Assembly (NCBI RefSeq): GCF_014697585.1
Contig: NZ_JACJSB010000016.1
Span: 46,423-110,422, forward strand
DNA: 64,000 nt
Direction: 5' to 3'
DNA from: Dolichospermum sp. FACHB-1091
GTDB taxonomy: Bacteria; Cyanobacteriota; Cyanobacteriia; Cyanobacteriales; Nostocaceae
Position numbers and translations under genes: made by a program. The stretch's first letter is position 1. The number at the start of each line of letters is the position of its first letter. The notes below the pieces were generated by a model, which saw nothing but the letters and a program-made list of their open reading frames with translations, was not told where the DNA came from and did no database searches. This document shows positions 28,002-37,473 of the stretch, piece after piece.

Positions 28002-29540
28002 ATGACTAAATATAGCAAGTTGAAAAGCTCTCCCTCAGCCGCAGTTAGAGCCAATCTCGATTATCCTGTCATTGATACTGATGTTCACACTAATGACTTT
28101 ACTCCTGCACTGGAGGATTATATTGCTCACTACGGCGGTGTGAAATTGGTAGATGAATTACGCAAAGCCGAATTTTATCGTCTCAATTCTAAGATTGATG
28201 GTAAAGACTGGTATCAACAAACCCCTGAAGAACGTCAATATAACCGCACATTGAGATCGCCTTGGTGGGCTAGAGTTACCCGTAATACCTTAGATTTAGC
28301 TACCTATACCCTCCCCGCATTACTGTATGAACGTCAAGGGGAGCAAGGATCAGATTATTCGGTATTATTTCCCAATAATGCCTTAGCTGCGGCTGGTGCA
28401 AGTAAGGAGAATCGCCAATTATTGCAACGGGCAATTAATCACTATCATGCCGATATTTACCGCAAATATAGCGATCGCCTGACTGTGGTAGCTGGTATCC
28501 CTATGACTACTCCCCAAGAAGCAATTGAGGAGTTAGAGTTTGCAGTAAAAACACTGGGTTTAAAAGTTGCAAATATTCCTGGTGGTGTGAGACGGCCAAT
28601 TAAGGCGATCGCTGATAAATACCCAGCCGATCAATTCCCAGGGATTGGCAAATATGCCTCTTATATTGACTTTTTCGGATTAGATAGTGAATACGACTAT
28701 GACCCCTTCTGGGCTAAAGCAGTTGAGTTAGGCGTACCACTCACCACCCATTATGGTAGTCAAGGATGGACTGGACGTTCCTCCATTAGTAACTACATGA
28801 ACAACCATATCGGTCACTTTGCTGATGGTTCACAGGCATTTGCCAAAGCCTTGTTCTTTGGTGGTGTAACTAAACGATTCCCGCAATTGCGTGTGGGTAT
28901 GCTAGAAGGTGGTGCAGATTGGGGCGCTCACGTCTACATTCATTTAGTGGATCGTTTTTCCAAACGGAGTTTAGAAGGATTGCAAAACTATAACCCAGAT
29001 TTAGCTAACCCCGATGAGTTGTTTGAGTTGTTTGAAAAGTATGGTGGTGACATTACTCAAGGATATTCCCTCAGCAAAGAAGAATTAACCAAGAGCGTAT
29101 TGGGAGCTTCCTTTAACCGTCACAGCCGTTCACCAATTGGTAGTGAACTGGAAGATTTTGGTGCAGCAGGGATTAAGACAATTGAGGATATCCGCGATCG
29201 CTGGGTGAACAGTTTCTTCTTTGGTTCTGAATCTGACGATCGCACCATTGCAGCCGCATTCAACGACAAAGCCAACCCCTTGGGAGTCAAGCTTAACGCC
29301 ATTTACTCCTCTGATGTTGGTCACTGGGATGTACCCGATCTTACCGCACCTTTAGCTGAAAGCTGGGATTTGGTCAGAGAAGGCGTGATTTCTGAAGCTG
29401 ACTTCAAGGCTTATGTATTTGGCAATCCCTATAAATTCTACACCGAAGCCAACCCCGATTTCTTCAAGGGTACAGCAGTAGAATCCAAACTACCTAAGAT
29501 TGAATCTCAAGCTGAGAACAAAACTTTGGTAGGTGTGTAA
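28002..29540 (+). CDS. Amidohydrolase (COG2159-type metal-dependent hydrolase)
   Basis: A 512-residue member of the amidohydrolase-2 family, a TIM barrel that usually holds Zn or Mn and includes ACMSD-like decarboxylases and 4-hydroxybenzoate-type enzymes. Visible metal-ligand segments are VIDTDVHTN near residue 24, LTTHYGSQG (His) and the later SSDVGHWDVPD (Asp/His). ATG 28002 with AAGGA is preferred to TTG 27954. It follows the monooxygenases in the same direction and could act on the ring product; inference. Confidence 0.8.
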   Translation: MTKYSKLKSSPSAAVRANLDYPVIDTDVHTNDFTPALEDYIAHYGGVKLVDELRKAEFYRLNSKIDGKDWYQQTPEERQYNRTLRSPWWARVTRNTLDLATYTLPALLYERQGEQGSDYSVLFPNNALAAAGASKENRQLLQRAINHYHADIYRKYSDRLTVVAGIPMTTPQEAIEELEFAVKTLGLKVANIPGGVRRPIKAIADKYPADQFPGIGKYASYIDFFGLDSEYDYDPFWAKAVELGVPLTTHYGSQGWTGRSSISNYMNNHIGHFADGSQAFAKALFFGGVTKRFPQLRVGMLEGGADWGAHVYIHLVDRFSKRSLEGLQNYNPDLANPDELFELFEKYGGDITQGYSLSKEELTKSVLGASFNRHSRSPIGSELEDFGAAGIKTIEDIRDRWVNSFFFGSESDDRTIAAAFNDKANPLGVKLNAIYSSDVGHWDVPDLTAPLAESWDLVREGVISEADFKAYVFGNPYKFYTEANPDFFKGTAVESKLPKIESQAENKTLVGV

Positions 29541-29563
29541 ATGACTTTGTGATGTTGTAGCCA

Positions 29564-29589
29564 TAGAGACGTTATATATAACGTCTCTA
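29564..29589. repeat. Perfect 26-bp palindrome (TAGAGACGTT family)
   Basis: TAGAGACGTTATA is followed directly by its exact complement. It is the most perfect member of the family and sits just after the amidohydrolase stop. Confidence 0.75.
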
Positions 29590-29708
29590 CATCAAATAAT
29601 GAAGAAAACGAACCACAGAGGCGCAGAGAACGCAGAGAAATTAAGAAGAGAGAAGATTCGTGAATTGTTGTCAAATATTTGTAAACGCACATTTGAGGAT
29701 TTAAAACT

Positions 29709-30371
29709 ATGCCAGTTGAAAAAAGATCCCACGATACCAGCAATAGTTCATTACCTTATATTTTCTCCTCTGCTAACAGTAACAAACCCGCTCCTCTAGT
29801 ATTATTTCTACATGGAGCAAAGGACAGAGGAACAGATATTAATGTTTTACTAAAAAAATGGGGTTTCCCTCTTTTTGTAGATTCATCACCATCCTTACCT
29901 TACGTCTTTGTTGCTCCTCAACTTCCTGAAGGACAAACTTGGGTAGGTAGAGCAGAAGATGTAATTGCTTTACTTGATCATATTATTGCCACCCAACCCG
30001 TAGATCCATCCTGTGTGATTATATCTGGATTCAGTTTAGGCACTGCTGGAGCTTGGCATATTGCCGCTTCCTATCCAGGTCGTTTCGCCGGTTTGGTAGC
30101 CACATCAGGTCGTGTACCTCAAACATTAGAAGCAGCCCAAATAGCCGCACTCAAAGAAATTTCCATCCAAATATTCCAAGGGGCAAAAGACGAAAAACTG
30201 TCAATTGAAGATACACAAAATGTTGTTAATACCCTGCGTAAAGTGGGAGCAAAAGTAGATTTTACTGTCCTACCAGGCGATCATTTTATTGCCAATGAAG
30301 TGTACAGTAATCCAATATTACAACAATGGCTCGTTTCACAAAGCCGTCGCCAAGCAGTAGTAGTGAGTTGA
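29709..30371 (+). CDS. Alpha/beta hydrolase (esterase/PHB depolymerase-like)
   Basis: A 220-residue serine hydrolase. PLVLFLHGAKDRG forms the oxyanion region, the nucleophile is Ser117 in GFSLGTAG, Asp lies in FQGAKDEK and the catalytic His is in LPGDHFI. There is no signal peptide, so it is cytoplasmic. Substrate is unknown. It lies between the amidohydrolase and an aldo/keto reductase, all in one direction, in what may be a catabolic set. Confidence 0.82.
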   Translation: MPVEKRSHDTSNSSLPYIFSSANSNKPAPLVLFLHGAKDRGTDINVLLKKWGFPLFVDSSPSLPYVFVAPQLPEGQTWVGRAEDVIALLDHIIATQPVDPSCVIISGFSLGTAGAWHIAASYPGRFAGLVATSGRVPQTLEAAQIAALKEISIQIFQGAKDEKLSIEDTQNVVNTLRKVGAKVDFTVLPGDHFIANEVYSNPILQQWLVSQSRRQAVVVS

Positions 30372-30538
30372 ATCAGAGAATAATAGGGGAACACCCTTAT
30401 ATCAATTATATCAATATCATCCGAGGCTGCACAGAATTATGAAATCAATGGATTTATCCCTCTTCATCTGTGTTCATCTGCGTTTATCTGCGTTTAATTA
30501 TTTTTGCGTGAAATAAAAATTCTACAACCAACATTTCC

Positions 30539-31537
30539 ATGACATTACCAACCACTAAACTAGGTCAAACCGGACTCACCGTTTCCCGACTCGTTCTCGG
30601 TACAATGACCTTTGGACTACAAACTGATGAAGAAACCTCTATAAAAATCCTCGATACCGCCGCCGAAGCTGGAATCAACTTTCTCGATACGGCTGATGTT
30701 TATCCCCTTGGTGGTGGACTACCCACTGCTGGAAGGACTGAGGAAATTATTGGCCGTTGGTTAAAAGGCAAACGCGAACATTTTATTGTTGCTACTAAGG
30801 CCGTCGGTAAAGTTGGTCCTGCACCTTGGGACCAGGGATCTTCACGCAAACATATCTTAGATGCTATTGATGCTTCCCTCAGACGACTGGGAACTGATTA
30901 TGTTGACCTGTATCAATTACATTCTGATGATGCTTCAACTCCTCTGGATGAAACCCTAGAAGCTCTGGATACAATAGTTCATGCTGGTAAAGTCCGCTAT
31001 ATCGGAGTTTCCAATTTCTTAGCTTACCGACTAGCCCGCGCTTTAGGTCGTGCAGATGTGCGTCATCTGACTCGTTTTGTTTCCATTCAACCCCGCTATA
31101 ACCTTTTATTCCGGGAAATTGAGCGAGAATTATTACCCCTGGCACAGGAAGAAGGTTTAGGTGTCATTCCCTACAATCCTTTAGCCGGGGGATTACTGAC
31201 AGGGAAACATAAACTTGCTGAAGGTCCAACATCAGGTACTCGTTTTACTTTAGGTACTGCTGCTGAACGTTATCAAGAACGTTATTGGCATGACCGTGAG
31301 TTTAATACTGTGGAAGAATTACGTACAGTGGCAGATTTGGCAGGATTATCGCTGACTACTCTAGCATTGGCTTGGGTTTTAGCTAATCCAATTATTACTG
31401 CTCCTATTATCGGTGCGAGTCGTCCAGAGCAACTTATAGACAGTCTCAAGGCTGTGGAAGTCAAACTTGATGACAATTTGAAACAGAAATTAAATGACAT
31501 TACCACCGAATATCGTCGGGGAGATGCTCTGCGTTAA
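30539..31537 (+). CDS. Aldo/keto reductase
   Basis: A 332-residue NADPH-dependent oxidoreductase with a TIM barrel. The catalytic set is visible: Asp51 and Tyr56 in FLDTADVYP, Lys in FIVATKAVGKVG and His in DLYQLHSDD. It could reduce the aldehyde left by oxidative C-S cleavage, but this is an inference from position. A terminator-like hairpin follows at 31583. Confidence 0.9.
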   Translation: MTLPTTKLGQTGLTVSRLVLGTMTFGLQTDEETSIKILDTAAEAGINFLDTADVYPLGGGLPTAGRTEEIIGRWLKGKREHFIVATKAVGKVGPAPWDQGSSRKHILDAIDASLRRLGTDYVDLYQLHSDDASTPLDETLEALDTIVHAGKVRYIGVSNFLAYRLARALGRADVRHLTRFVSIQPRYNLLFREIERELLPLAQEEGLGVIPYNPLAGGLLTGKHKLAEGPTSGTRFTLGTAAERYQERYWHDREFNTVEELRTVADLAGLSLTTLALAWVLANPIITAPIIGASRPEQLIDSLKAVEVKLDDNLKQKLNDITTEYRRGDALR

Positions 31538-31582
31538 GTGACTTTTGGATGATTTTATTAGACCTCACCTTAAACTTGACCT

Positions 31583-31619
31583 GACGGTTGATCTAGCCGT
31601 CTATCTATTTTTATTTTTT
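31583..31619 (+). terminator. Rho-independent terminator after the aldo/keto reductase
   Basis: GACGGTT pairs with AGCCGTC (one G-T pair) around a five-base loop at 31583-31601. A T-rich tract (TATTTTTATTTTTT) follows to 31619. Confidence 0.6.
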
Positions 31620-31627
31620 ACAGCAGC

Positions 31628-33463
31628 ATGATGAAAAAGATAAGACTTTCTCAATCGTTTCAACGCGCTCCCAATGCGCCCGAATTACCAGATACTCCTT
31701 TCCTATTTATTTGTTATTTTGTGAATCAGTTTCGCTGGTGGTATGTGTTAATGGTGCTTCTGGAAATCGCCCACGCTACCTGTGGAATTATGTTACCCTA
31801 TGCGATTGGTGAAATGATCCGCAGTGTGACACGACACTCCACGGGGGACAGTAAACTAATTTTTGATATTTTGAGACAACCCTTGATTCTGTTTACGTCT
31901 TTGAGTATAGGTGAGGTGGTATTTGGGCGTTCCGCTGGACTGTTACAAACTATTCTCCATCCCATCCACAGACAGCATATTGTGCGATCGCTATATGCCT
32001 ATTTACAGCAGCATTCCCATCGTTATCTCAGCAGTAGTTTTGCTGGTGCGTTAGCCCATCGCATTGCGGAAACTTCCCTGGGTGTTACCCAAACGATGCA
32101 AATGATGATTACGGAATTTATGCCAGTAATTATCGTTTATATAGTCTCCACAATTCTACTCTATCGCGCCTATCCTCCCCTAGCGGCAGTTGTGGGGATT
32201 TGGGCAGTTTTGTTTATCAGTATTTCCTTCTGGTTGGCGACTCGATGTCGAATTTACTCCCGCAAAGCCGCCGCCGCTAGAAGTGAAACCACTGGGATTA
32301 TTGTAGATTCTGTGACAAATCTCACTAGTAGTAGACTTTTTGCCCGTTTGGGTTTTGAACGCCGCTATTTGAATGACCAATTAAAACGCGAACTCAGGGA
32401 GGTGAGAAAATCTAACTGGTATTCTGAACGAATTCGCTGGTTTCAGTTTATTTCAGCAGCAATTCTGAAAATTGGTACTCTATATTACTCACTTTCTCTG
32501 TGGAGTCAAGGAAAAATAGCTGCGGCTGACTTTGTTGTGGCTACCAGTTTATCACTCTTAATCATTAGTGAAGCTCGCAATTTAAGCAAACGGTTTTTAG
32601 AATTTTTTGAACATATCGGCAATGTAGCTAATGGCGTTCACACTATCATTCAACCCCATGAAATTATAGATCGGGATAATGCTATAAATCATGCCATCAC
32701 TAAGGGTAGTATTGAATTTCGCCAGGTGTATTTCAGTTACTCGTCAGAGAAGACGGTATTTACTAATCTGTCTGTTACTATTCAACCAGGGGAAAGAGTG
32801 GGACTGGTGGGTTTTTCTGGTTCTGGGAAGTCTACTTTTGTTAATTTAATTTTGCGTTTATTTGACCCGCAATCGGGACAAATATTGATTGATGGTGTGG
32901 ATATTAAGGATATGACTCAGGAAGCCCTACATTCGCAAATTAGTTTGATTCCTCAAGATCCTTCTCTGTTCCATCGCACTTTGTTAGAAAATATTCTCTA
33001 TGGACGTTTAGAAGCATCACAGGCGGAATTGATAGAAGCAGCACGGAAAGCCTATGCTGATGATTTTATTGCTCAGATGAAGGAGGGTTATGATTCTTTA
33101 GTGGGTGAACGGGGTGTTAAATTATCTGGGGGACAAAGACAACGAATTGCGATCGCCCGTGTTATCCTCAAAAATGCGCCTATCCTCATCTTGGATGAAG
33201 CTACTTCTAGCCTTGATTCCATTACTGAAAAAGCGATTCAAGATACTTTAGATTCAGCAATGAATGGAAAGACGGTAATTGTGGTAGCCCATCGTTTATC
33301 TACTATCGCTCATTTAGATAGAATTTTGGTATTTGATCGCGGTCGGATTATTGAAGATGGTACTCACTCTAATTTATTGGCTAAGGGTGGCGCTTATCAC
33401 AGATTATGGCAAATGCAAGCCGGTGGATTTCTGCCGGTAACAGCTATGGTAGGTGACGGTTGA
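31628..33463 (+). CDS. ABC exporter (fused membrane and ATPase domains)
   Basis: A 611-residue MsbA/HlyB-like half transporter that would work as a homodimer. Six membrane segments occupy about residues 35-320, followed by the ATPase with Walker A GFSGSGKST near residue 400, signature LSGGQRQR, Walker B ILILDEATSSLD and the VAHRLST switch. Start ATG 31628 begins a few bases after the T-tract of the preceding terminator, so the promoter must overlap it or lie upstream. Substrate is unknown. Confidence 0.9.
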   Translation: MMKKIRLSQSFQRAPNAPELPDTPFLFICYFVNQFRWWYVLMVLLEIAHATCGIMLPYAIGEMIRSVTRHSTGDSKLIFDILRQPLILFTSLSIGEVVFGRSAGLLQTILHPIHRQHIVRSLYAYLQQHSHRYLSSSFAGALAHRIAETSLGVTQTMQMMITEFMPVIIVYIVSTILLYRAYPPLAAVVGIWAVLFISISFWLATRCRIYSRKAAAARSETTGIIVDSVTNLTSSRLFARLGFERRYLNDQLKRELREVRKSNWYSERIRWFQFISAAILKIGTLYYSLSLWSQGKIAAADFVVATSLSLLIISEARNLSKRFLEFFEHIGNVANGVHTIIQPHEIIDRDNAINHAITKGSIEFRQVYFSYSSEKTVFTNLSVTIQPGERVGLVGFSGSGKSTFVNLILRLFDPQSGQILIDGVDIKDMTQEALHSQISLIPQDPSLFHRTLLENILYGRLEASQAELIEAARKAYADDFIAQMKEGYDSLVGERGVKLSGGQRQRIAIARVILKNAPILILDEATSSLDSITEKAIQDTLDSAMNGKTVIVVAHRLSTIAHLDRILVFDRGRIIEDGTHSNLLAKGGAYHRLWQMQAGGFLPVTAMVGDG

Positions 33464-33527
33464 CAAAGTTAAAAAGATTGTTGGTGTAAGGATTTTTAGA
33501 ATGCAAAAATACGGATTCTGCACTTGC

Positions 33528-33556
33528 TTGACAAACGGCAATCTGCCGTATTAAAT
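33528..33556 (+). promoter_or_regulatory. Promoter with palindromic operator upstream of the TacA gene
   Basis: TTGACA (33528-33533), a 17-base spacer and TTAAAT (33551-33556). The spacer holds a perfect inverted repeat ACGGCA-ATC-TGCCGT (33535-33549), positioned where a ribbon-helix-helix antitoxin would bind to repress its own operon. Confidence 0.5.
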
Positions 33557-33588
33557 TGTATTTAATAATCCATCTCAAACTAATTGAT

Positions 33589-33876
33589 ATGAATGTTTCA
33601 CCTATTCCAAAACAGATAGCGAGACTTGAGGCTCGTATCACTCCAGAAACTAAAGCTCTGTTGCAGAAAGCAGCAGATTTAGAAGGACGCACTTTAACTG
33701 ATTTTGTGATTAGCAGTGTTCAGGCGGAGGCGTTGCGAGTCATCGAACGACACCAAACCCTCAAGCTAAGTATGAGCGATGCTGAATCTTTTGTTGATGC
33801 TATACTTAATCCTCCGCAGCCAAATGATGCCTTGAAAGCAGCAGCACTAAGATATAAGCAAGTAATTTCAGTATAA
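33589..33876 (+). CDS. DUF1778/TacA-type antitoxin
   Basis: A 95-residue antitoxin. RLEARITPETKALLQKAADLEGRTLTDFV forms the ribbon-helix-helix DNA-binding part of DUF1778, and the C-terminal AILNPPQPNDALKAAALRYK segment is the toxin-neutralising region. ATG 33589 was chosen over 33556, where the family starts. Its stop overlaps the toxin's ATG by one base. The toxin is broken, so this antitoxin is now an orphan that may still repress or protect. Confidence 0.85.
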   Translation: MNVSPIPKQIARLEARITPETKALLQKAADLEGRTLTDFVISSVQAEALRVIERHQTLKLSMSDAESFVDAILNPPQPNDALKAAALRYKQVISV

Positions 33877-34074
33877 TGGTTCTCAAAATAGAAGTTTTAG
33901 ATAGTCGTAGGCATATCCGCACTGAATTTTACTGTGGAAAAGATAGTTTAGATAATTATCTATACAAACAAGCATCTCAGGATCTCAAAAAAAGAGTTGC
34001 AACTGTATTTGTTTTGGATGAAACTTTATATTCCGATGCAATCAGTTGAAGAGCTTGTTCAGAATTTGGGTTAG
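33876..34074 (+). pseudogene. Decayed TacT-type GNAT toxin
   Basis: The first 51 residues fit a TacT acetyltransferase toxin (CGKDSLDNYLYKQASQDL). The frame then breaks and ends at 34049. In another frame the end of the toxin is still readable as LYIPMQSVEELVQNLG with a stop at 34072-34074. The acetyl-CoA-binding core (about 100 residues) has been deleted, so it cannot work. Confidence 0.8.
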
Positions 34075-34144
34075 TGATAGAGCGATCGCTTCTTCTGTGT
34101 AATAATTATAATTTATACATCAAATTGGAGAAAAATTACTATAT

Positions 34145-34492
34145 TTGTTGGAGTCTAATGAAGTACAAGGTAACGAATACTTTCGACTCTCTATTTTAAG
34201 CCTATTTACTAAAAATCAACATATAAATCATTTTTCAAATTTGGCTAGACAATATACTTCTAGTGAACCATTTGCTAGAAGAGAAATACTATTATCAGGA
34301 AAACAAAATTTAGCTTTTGATTGGCTTCGAGAATATAAAGAGAGCTATCAAACAATGGATTCTTGGCAACAATCTGCATATATCTATGGTTGTTCAGGAT
34401 TCCCAAAAGATGAAAAGATGTATTTTTTAAATAGATTAAAGCCTAGTAGACCTTTTGAGATTGTCCTAGCAAAATGGGCAAAAAAGGTCTAA
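34145..34492 (+). CDS. Hypothetical protein, probable 5'-truncated fragment
   Basis: A 115-residue frame starting at a TTG, without an ATG or a confident ribosome site. The sequence is helical and ends with DSWQQSAYIYGCSGFPKDEK and LAKWAKK. This kind of end is found in some reverse-transcriptase-like or abortive-infection proteins, but the resemblance is by eye and weak. It follows the broken TacT gene, so it may be a leftover of a larger accessory gene. Confidence 0.4.
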   Translation: MLESNEVQGNEYFRLSILSLFTKNQHINHFSNLARQYTSSEPFARREILLSGKQNLAFDWLREYKESYQTMDSWQQSAYIYGCSGFPKDEKMYFLNRLKPSRPFEIVLAKWAKKV

Positions 34493-34543
34493 CATTATGT
34501 AGTAACGGATAACTTCAATGATAGCCGAAAATAGTGATTAGTT

Positions 34544-35320
34544 TTATCCCCTAATAAAAAAGTAAGTAGTCATACTAAAACCAACAACAATCACGAATAT
34601 CCGCACAAAACGAGGATCTAGTTTCCGCGCATAATGAGCGCACAAATAACCACCAAGAGAACCACCCACAGCCATTAAAATAGCCTGATGCCAAGCAATT
34701 AAACCAGCGAATATAAAAGGAAAAATAGCGATACCATTGATACAACTACCAAGAAAAGATTTAAAAGCATTCATAGTGTGAATATTTTTAATACCTAAAA
34801 AACTTAAAGTTGCTAACATTAAAATTCCTAAACCTGCACCGAAAAAACCACCATAGATAGATATTGCTAATTGTGCAATCACGAGAATTAATAAAGGTGG
34901 AGATTCTGATAATGATTTCTGGCCTTGAAATTGTAACCACATTTTTAAAGGTTCGCTAAATGTAAATATCAGCGTTGCTGAAAGTAATAAGTAAGGAAGT
35001 AGCTGTTTAAACATATCCGCTGATGTATATAGCAAAATTACTGAACCAATTCCCCCACCAATTAAACTGGTAATACATAGTATTAAAAGTTCTCGTTTTG
35101 GGATGTTTAAATTGTGACGATATGCACCCGCACTGGCCATAGCTGCAATCCATAAAGCAGTATTATTTGTGGCATTAGCGGTAATTGGCGATACACCAGT
35201 AAATATTAAAGTGGGAAATGTAATAAAACTACCACCGCCCGCTACAGCATTAAGTGACCCGGCAATGAACGCGGTACTGAAGAGAAGCAAGCTATGGACA
35301 AATGTTAAATGGTTGGGCAT
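34544..35320 (-). CDS. TauE/SafE sulfite/organosulfonate exporter, copy 1
   Basis: A 258-residue inner-membrane protein with about eight segments. The opening AFIAGSLNAVAGGGSFITFPTL and the repeated GGFFGAGLGILMLATL are the two halves of the TauE/SafE family, which moves sulfite, sulfoacetate and related ions. It stands alone between the TacAT remnant and a divergent glutathione transferase gene. A copy of the same length lies at 57854. Confidence 0.9.
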   Translation of the reverse strand: MPNHLTFVHSLLLFSTAFIAGSLNAVAGGGSFITFPTLIFTGVSPITANATNNTALWIAAMASAGAYRHNLNIPKRELLILCITSLIGGGIGSVILLYTSADMFKQLLPYLLLSATLIFTFSEPLKMWLQFQGQKSLSESPPLLILVIAQLAISIYGGFFGAGLGILMLATLSFLGIKNIHTMNAFKSFLGSCINGIAIFPFIFAGLIAWHQAILMAVGGSLGGYLCAHYARKLDPRFVRIFVIVVGFSMTTYFFIRG

Positions 35321-35540
35321 CTTCGCTCCAAATTTTGCGAATAATGTTTGCTAAAAGACTTGTTTTTTAGTGAACATTATGAAATACTCATAATATAATA
35401 CGATAATCTGACCGATAAACCGTAGATGATGTTAAACTATGCAGTGACATTGATTCACTTCTATCTTTGACTGTCATTCAACCCGCAATTTTGGCAATTA
35501 ACCGAAAATTCAAACAAATCTCCATCAAGGAAAGGACGAA

Positions 35541-36212
35541 ATGAGTAGCTTACAACTTTATTACACTAAAGGTTCTACCTTCTCCCAAAGAACCCGTGCA
35601 GTATTACAGGAAAAAGGAATTGATTATACACCCATTGAAATTGATTTACAGCACAAACCAGAAGGTTTTACTCAGATTTCTCGTTACGGTAAAGTTCCAG
35701 CGATTAAGCATGGAGAAGTAGAAATATATGAGTCTGCAATTATCAATGAGTATTTAGAGGAAGTATTTCCCGAACCTGCTTTATTACCTCATGATCCCGC
35801 TGAAAAAGCTGTTGCGAGAATTTGGATTGACTACGCTAATACTCGTCTAGTACCAGCTTTTAACAAATTGCTACGGGGTAAAGATACCCAGGAACAAGAA
35901 CAAGGACGAAGAGAGTTTTTAGAGTCTCTTTTATATATTGAGAAAGAAGGATTAGGTAAACTTTCTGGTAATGGTCCTTACTGGTTAGGAGAAAATTTCA
36001 GTTTAGTTGATATTAGCTTCTATCCTTGGTTTGAAAGATTACCAGTTTTAGAGAAGTTTCGTAATTTTACGCTACCAACAGAAACACCGAAAGTATGGCA
36101 ATGGTGGGAAAATTTGCGTCAACGTGAATCCATCCAAGCAGTTGCTAATCCTACAGAATTTTACATAGAGAGATTTACCAAAATTCTTGGTTTAACAATA
36201 CCATCAGCGTAA
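35541..36212 (+). CDS. Glutathione S-transferase family protein (cysteine replaced)
   Basis: A 223-residue protein, same length and layout as 22530-23201. Where that protein has CPYAHR, this one has STFSQR, so the active cysteine is a serine (Ser12 region); that resembles theta/tau-type serine enzymes or a non-thiol role. GKVPAI and [12 protein letters not shown] are retained. It is divergent from the TauE/SafE gene and 200 bases before the rhodanese gene. Confidence 0.87.
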   Translation: MSSLQLYYTKGSTFSQRTRAVLQEKGIDYTPIEIDLQHKPEGFTQISRYGKVPAIKHGEVEIYESAIINEYLEEVFPEPALLPHDPAEKAVARIWIDYANTRLVPAFNKLLRGKDTQEQEQGRREFLESLLYIEKEGLGKLSGNGPYWLGENFSLVDISFYPWFERLPVLEKFRNFTLPTETPKVWQWWENLRQRESIQAVANPTEFYIERFTKILGLTIPSA

Positions 36213-36309
36213 AATGCAGTTTCTAATTAATAATACTGCTGATTAAAGTCATTACACGAAGCTTGGCATTCAGGATCTTAGCTATCAATCAACATCTCTG
36301 AAAATATGC

Positions 36310-36336
36310 TAGAGATATTCCCATGAAATGTCTCTA
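36310..36336. repeat. Degenerate palindrome (TAGAGA...TCTCTA)
   Basis: TAGAGATATTCCC and ATGAAATGTCTCTA form an imperfect inverted repeat in the spacer before the rhodanese gene. It belongs to the family described at 13601. Confidence 0.5.
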
Positions 36337-36418
36337 CAAGGGTTATCAAAAATCCATATTCACCTATATTATAGAGATGTCTAATCAATAGTGTGAGTAA
36401 ATACAAAGAAGGGTGAAA

Positions 36419-37378
36419 ATGACATTTAAAAGTTTCTCTTGGAAAAATTTGAAAAAACCTAAGTTATTTGCTTTGGTGGCGATGTTTTTTGCATTGGTAG
36501 TCAGTATTCCCTTATTACCTTTGCCAGTATTATCAGCTAATTCTTCTGCTAAGATTCAGTTTGTTTCGCCAAATTGGGTAGCTGAAAACGCCAAAGATCC
36601 CAACTTGAGAATTTTAGATGTACGTAATTTTCCTCTTGACTATATAGAAGGACATCTTCCTAATGCCGTAAACATTGCCGACATAGCTTTTAGAGGTCCA
36701 AAAGAAGGATTACCAGTACAATATTGGAACAATCAGAAATTAGGAGAAATATTTGCCTATTCAGGAGTAACAAATAACAGTCGTGTACTTGTATATTCAG
36801 ATGGTAGAGATGTTTTAGGTGCAACAATGGTTGCTTATTTACTAGAACGTTCTGGACTCAAAGATATTGCCGTCTTAGATGGTGGTTATGCTGGTTACAA
36901 AGCTAGTGAGGATGTCACCAAAGAATTTCCTAAATACTCAGTTGGTAAATTCACAGTCAAAGATAATCCTTCAGTGCGTGTGAGTTTAAATGATGTGAGA
37001 AAACTTATTGGTAAACCGGGGGTTGTTTTTATTGATCCTAGACCAGAAAAATTGTTTCGAGGTGAGGAAAATATTTGGATACGCAATGGACATATTCCTG
37101 GTGCGCGGAATATTCCTTGGGTAACATTTACAGATGCTAAAAATCCTCACAAATTAAGGTCATTAGATGAGATTAAGAAAATACTGGCAGATAAAAAGAT
37201 TGTCCCTGAAAATGACATTATCGTTTCTTGCAGTACAGGACGGGAGGCTACATTACAATATGTGGTTTTAAAGCATCTGCTTAATTATCCCAAGGTGAGA
37301 ATTTATGAAGGTTCTTGGACAGAATATAGCACTCAAAAAGATTTACCAGTAGCTACGGTCGAGGAGAAATTAACTTAG
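36419..37378 (+). CDS. Exported two-domain rhodanese (thiosulfate sulfurtransferase type)
   Basis: A 319-residue protein with an N-terminal signal (LFALVAMFFALVVSIPLLPLPVLSA). Two rhodanese domains follow. The first has VYSDGRDVLGATMV and lacks the cysteine; the second has the active Cys in VSCSTGREATLQYV near residue 265. It would transfer sulfane sulfur in the periplasm. ATG 36419 follows AAGAAGGG; GTG 36413 is possible. It begins a run to the sulfatase cluster. Confidence 0.88.
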   Translation: MTFKSFSWKNLKKPKLFALVAMFFALVVSIPLLPLPVLSANSSAKIQFVSPNWVAENAKDPNLRILDVRNFPLDYIEGHLPNAVNIADIAFRGPKEGLPVQYWNNQKLGEIFAYSGVTNNSRVLVYSDGRDVLGATMVAYLLERSGLKDIAVLDGGYAGYKASEDVTKEFPKYSVGKFTVKDNPSVRVSLNDVRKLIGKPGVVFIDPRPEKLFRGEENIWIRNGHIPGARNIPWVTFTDAKNPHKLRSLDEIKKILADKKIVPENDIIVSCSTGREATLQYVVLKHLLNYPKVRIYEGSWTEYSTQKDLPVATVEEKLT

Positions 37379-37473
37379 AAGAACACAAATTAAAAGTCTT
37401 TTAGCATGAATTCATAGTCTATGTTAACATCTGCCTCTTTTCCACAAATTTTTGAAAAATAAATCCATGAGCT

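Noticed and set aside
29600..29660. Possible RNA gene in the ACCACAGAGGCGCAGAG stretch
   Set aside because: The motif recurs in many spacers (2610, 26090, 60776 and others) and is a dispersed repeat rather than a defined RNA.
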